From assembly GCF_050433385.1 (NCBI RefSeq), contig NZ_JBNPXI010000020.1:1-64000 (forward strand): a stretch of 64,000 nucleotides of DNA, written 5' to 3'. The first letter of the stretch is position 1. The number at the start of each line of letters is the position of its first letter. Of the stretch, positions 62,015-64,000 are shown in pieces. A model generated the notes under the pieces. It was given only the letters and a program-made list of their open reading frames with translations, ran no database searches and was not told where the DNA came from. This DNA comes from Brassicibacter mesophilus. Lineage in GTDB: Bacteria; Bacillota; Clostridia; Tissierellales; Proteiniboraceae. Both the position numbers and the translations under genes were made by a program.

Positions 62015-62362
62015 ATGGGTGTGGTAACAAATTTAACGGATAAGTTTCAAGCATGTATTGATGCATGTGCAAAATGTACACAGGTATGCTATGAATGCTT
62101 TAATGCGTGCTTAAATGAACCTGACTTAAATGCGAGGAAGAACTGTGTTGGTATATTAGTTGAATGTGCAATGATGTGCCAAATGTCTGCTGCTATGATG
62201 TCGATGAACGGACAGTTTTCAAAGGAACATTGTCAGCTATGTGCTCAGATTTGTGATAAGTGTGCAACAGAGTGTGATATGTTTAAAGATGATCATTGCC
62301 AGAAGTGTGCTCAAATATGTCGCATGTGTGCTGATGAATGTAGGGAAATGGCTTCAATGTAA
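62015..62362 (+). CDS. Csp-like cysteine-rich four-helix bundle protein (possible copper storage)
   Basis: A 115-residue protein from the ATG at 62015 (GAGAGGAG before it). It is rich in cysteine with pairs spaced for facing helices: CIDACAKCTQVCYECFNAC, CVGILVECAMMCQM, CQLCAQICDKCATEC and CQKCAQICRMCADEC. This is the pattern of DUF326/Csp copper storage proteins, which hold many Cu(I) ions in the core of the bundle. It has no export signal, so a cytosolic form is suggested. A terminator follows. Confidence 0.85.
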   Translation: MGVVTNLTDKFQACIDACAKCTQVCYECFNACLNEPDLNARKNCVGILVECAMMCQMSAAMMSMNGQFSKEHCQLCAQICDKCATECDMFKDDHCQKCAQICRMCADECREMASM

Positions 62363-62378
62363 TTAGATAGTTTTTAAT

Positions 62379-62419
62379 AAAACACCTTACTTTAAATGTG
62401 AATTGAAGTAAGGTGTTTT
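62379..62419 (+). terminator. Terminator after the Csp-like gene
   Basis: AAACACCTTACTT near 62380 pairs with AAGTAAGGTGTTTT (62406-62419), with A- and T-rich flanks. Confidence 0.75.
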
Positions 62420-62629
62420 ATAAGTTATATTTCTTTTATATAATAAACTTAATTAATAAAGCTTATGTGTGCTAGTCTTGATATTGAAAGAGTTGTTGGC
62501 TATAGAATAATAAGTATTAGGCTAAGAATTGTATTTAAAATAACTATTCATGCTTTTAAGCTAATTGGAGAATTTGTTTAGTTCCATGTGGTATAATATC
62601 ATTTAGTATATATGAAAGGGAGAAATGTA

Positions 62630-64000
62630 ATGATTAGAGTTAATGAGGTTAAACTTTCTATAGATGAAGATATAAAAACATTAAGAAATAAAATTGCAAA
62701 AAAACTTAGAATAAGCCCCCAAGAAATAATTGATTTTAAAATCTATAAAGAATCAATTGATGCTAGAAAAAGAAATGAAATAAACTTTGTTTATATTGTA
62801 GATGTGAATGTGGAGAATGAAGATAGAGTTTTAAGTAAAAACAAAAATGTGAATAAAAGTCCAGACTTTAGTTATAAGGAAGTAAAATCTGGTCATAATG
62901 AATTATTTTATCGACCAGTAATAATAGGCACTGGACCAGCAGGTATGTTTGCAGGGCTTGTTTTAGCACAAAGGGGATATAAGCCTATATTGCTGGAAAG
63001 AGGGCAGGATGTAGATACAAGGACTAAAGATGTTAATGAATTTTGGAATAACAGGAAAATAAACTTAGAATCGAATGTACAATTTGGAGAAGGTGGCGCT
63101 GGAACTTTTTCAGATGGTAAATTAACTACTAGAACTAAGGATATAAGATGTAGAAAAGTGCTTGAAGAGTTTGTAAATGCTGGAGCACCAGAAGAAGTAT
63201 TATACTCATATAAGCCTCATATAGGAACTGATATTTTAAAATCTGTTGTCAAAAATATTAGGCAAAGTATCATAGACCTTGGCGGAGAAGTGAGATTTGA
63301 TAGCAAAGTAACAGATGTTTTTATTGAAAATGGTAAAATAACTGGTATTGAGATAAATAAATCTCAAAAGCTTGATACACAGGAGGTTATTTTAGCAATA
63401 GGCCATAGTGCAAGAGATACATATGAAATGCTTAATTCACGAAAAGTAAAAATAAGGCAAAAGCCTTTTTCCATAGGAGTAAGAATTGAACATCCTCAAC
63501 CTTTAATCAACAAATCTCAATACAAGCAACAAGCGGAACATCCACGACTAGGAGCTGCCGATTATAGATTAACTTACCAAAGTAAAAATGGAAGGGCTGT
63601 GTATACTTTTTGTATGTGTCCAGGAGGAACAGTTGTTGCAGCTGCTTCTGAAGCTGATACAGTAGTAACTAATGGTATGAGTGAATATGCAAGAGATAAG
63701 GATAATGCAAATAGTGCATTACTAGTACAAATAAATGCAGAGGATTTTGAAAGTGACCATCCTCTTGCAGGAATAGAATTTCAAAGAAAATGGGAGAAGG
63801 CTGCTTTTGAAATGGGTGGAGGAAATTATAGTGCTCCAGCACAGTTAGTCGGAGATTTTCTTATGGATAAATCATCAGAAAAGCTAGGGGATGTTAAGCC
63901 TTCGTACTTGCCAGAAATAAAATTGACTAATTTGAAAAAATGTTTACCAGAGTATGTTGTTGAATCTATGAGAGAAGCTATTGTAGAAATGGACAAAAAA
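62630..64000 (+). CDS. NAD(P)/FAD-dependent oxidoreductase, incomplete at window end
   Basis: At least 457 residues are encoded; the frame is open to the last base. A small N-terminal domain (about 1-80) precedes an FAD-binding Rossmann motif IGTGPAGMFAGLVLAQRG. NVQFGEGGAGTFSDGKLTTR and CPGGTVVAAASEAD are landmarks of a widespread family annotated as FAD-dependent dehydrogenase, of unknown substrate. A GAAAGGGAG site precedes the ATG at 62630. The remaining C-terminus lies outside. Confidence 0.88.
   Translation, partial: MIRVNEVKLSIDEDIKTLRNKIAKKLRISPQEIIDFKIYKESIDARKRNEINFVYIVDVNVENEDRVLSKNKNVNKSPDFSYKEVKSGHNELFYRPVIIGTGPAGMFAGLVLAQRGYKPILLERGQDVDTRTKDVNEFWNNRKINLESNVQFGEGGAGTFSDGKLTTRTKDIRCRKVLEEFVNAGAPEEVLYSYKPHIGTDILKSVVKNIRQSIIDLGGEVRFDSKVTDVFIENGKITGIEINKSQKLDTQEVILAIGHSARDTYEMLNSRKVKIRQKPFSIGVRIEHPQPLINKSQYKQQAEHPRLGAADYRLTYQSKNGRAVYTFCMCPGGTVVAAASEADTVVTNGMSEYARDKDNANSALLVQINAEDFESDHPLAGIEFQRKWEKAAFEMGGGNYSAPAQLVGDFLMDKSSEKLGDVKPSYLPEIKLTNLKKCLPEYVVESMREAIVEMDKK

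Overview
The window looks like chromosome from a low-GC, spore-forming-type anaerobic firmicute (class Clostridia, possibly an Alkaliphilus/Natronincola-like or Clostridium-like organism). Reasons: AT-rich sequence with strong GGAGG ribosome binding sites, frequent TTG/GTG starts, many OmpR/HisKA two-component pairs beside ABC exporters, YitT, copper-amine-oxidase 'stalk' and FliB family proteins, and T-rich hairpin terminators. No rRNA, tRNA, CRISPR array, phage or conjugation module was seen. Lineage is inference from gene families only.

Layout. (1) 1-1.2 kb: an ECF-type sigma factor gene broken by a decayed REP-associated (IS200-like) transposase element. (2) 1.2-6.2 kb: response regulator, histidine kinase, ABC ATPase and FtsX/MacB-type permease, a peptide-resistance type module. 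(3) 6.2-15 kb: the most unusual locus. An AraC regulator, a siderophore/tetrapyrrole-type FecBCD ABC importer, and three nitrogenase-like genes (one NifH-like, two NifD/K-like) lie in one direction with overlapping or closely spaced genes. Parts are clearly richer in GC than the surroundings. (4) 15.5-21.3 kb: a MerR regulator, a 19-bp-spacer MerR-type promoter, a five-codon leader, a transglutaminase-UvrA fusion and an MFS exporter. (5) 21.4-32.8 kb: cupin, MATE exporter, lipoprotein, membrane-anchored serine hydrolase, two two-component systems and an alpha/beta hydrolase. (6) 32.8-39.7 kb: a large GLUG/coiled-coil exoprotein coupled to an MMPL transporter with a repeat-bearing tail, and a divergent TetR regulator. 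(7) 40-46.4 kb: GntR regulator and an operon for an amino-sugar or MurNAc-type compound (GNAT, PIG-L deacetylase, MurQ, mannose-family PTS IIB-IIC-IID-IIA). (8) 46.6-54.5 kb: FliB-like methylase, WYL regulator facing a second UvrA-like ABC protein across a 26-bp perfect inverted repeat, class II aldolase, GNAT-YoaP protein and radical SAM enzyme. (9) 54.7-64 kb: a DUF1874 protein with ring-nuclease residues, small membrane proteins, a BceB remnant, an acidic repeat protein, YitT, an FtsEX pair with a PcsB-like coiled-coil partner that has no hydrolase domain, a Csp-like cysteine-rich four-helix protein, and the start of an FAD-dependent oxidoreductase cut by the window end.

Working together. 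Much of the window is sensing and export (three OmpR/HisKA pairs; MerR, TetR, WYL, GntR and AraC regulators; MacB-like, MATE, MFS and MMPL exporters; two UvrA-like proteins). The region 6.6-15 kb reads as an uptake-plus-reduction unit: a FecBCD importer brings in a chelate or cofactor, and a three-gene nitrogenase-like reductase could act on it. The pattern of cluster cysteines (three in one subunit, one in the other) resembles dark-operative protochlorophyllide reductase rather than true nitrogenase. This is the best candidate for an undescribed system. All functional statements come from reading motifs by eye; no database search was run.
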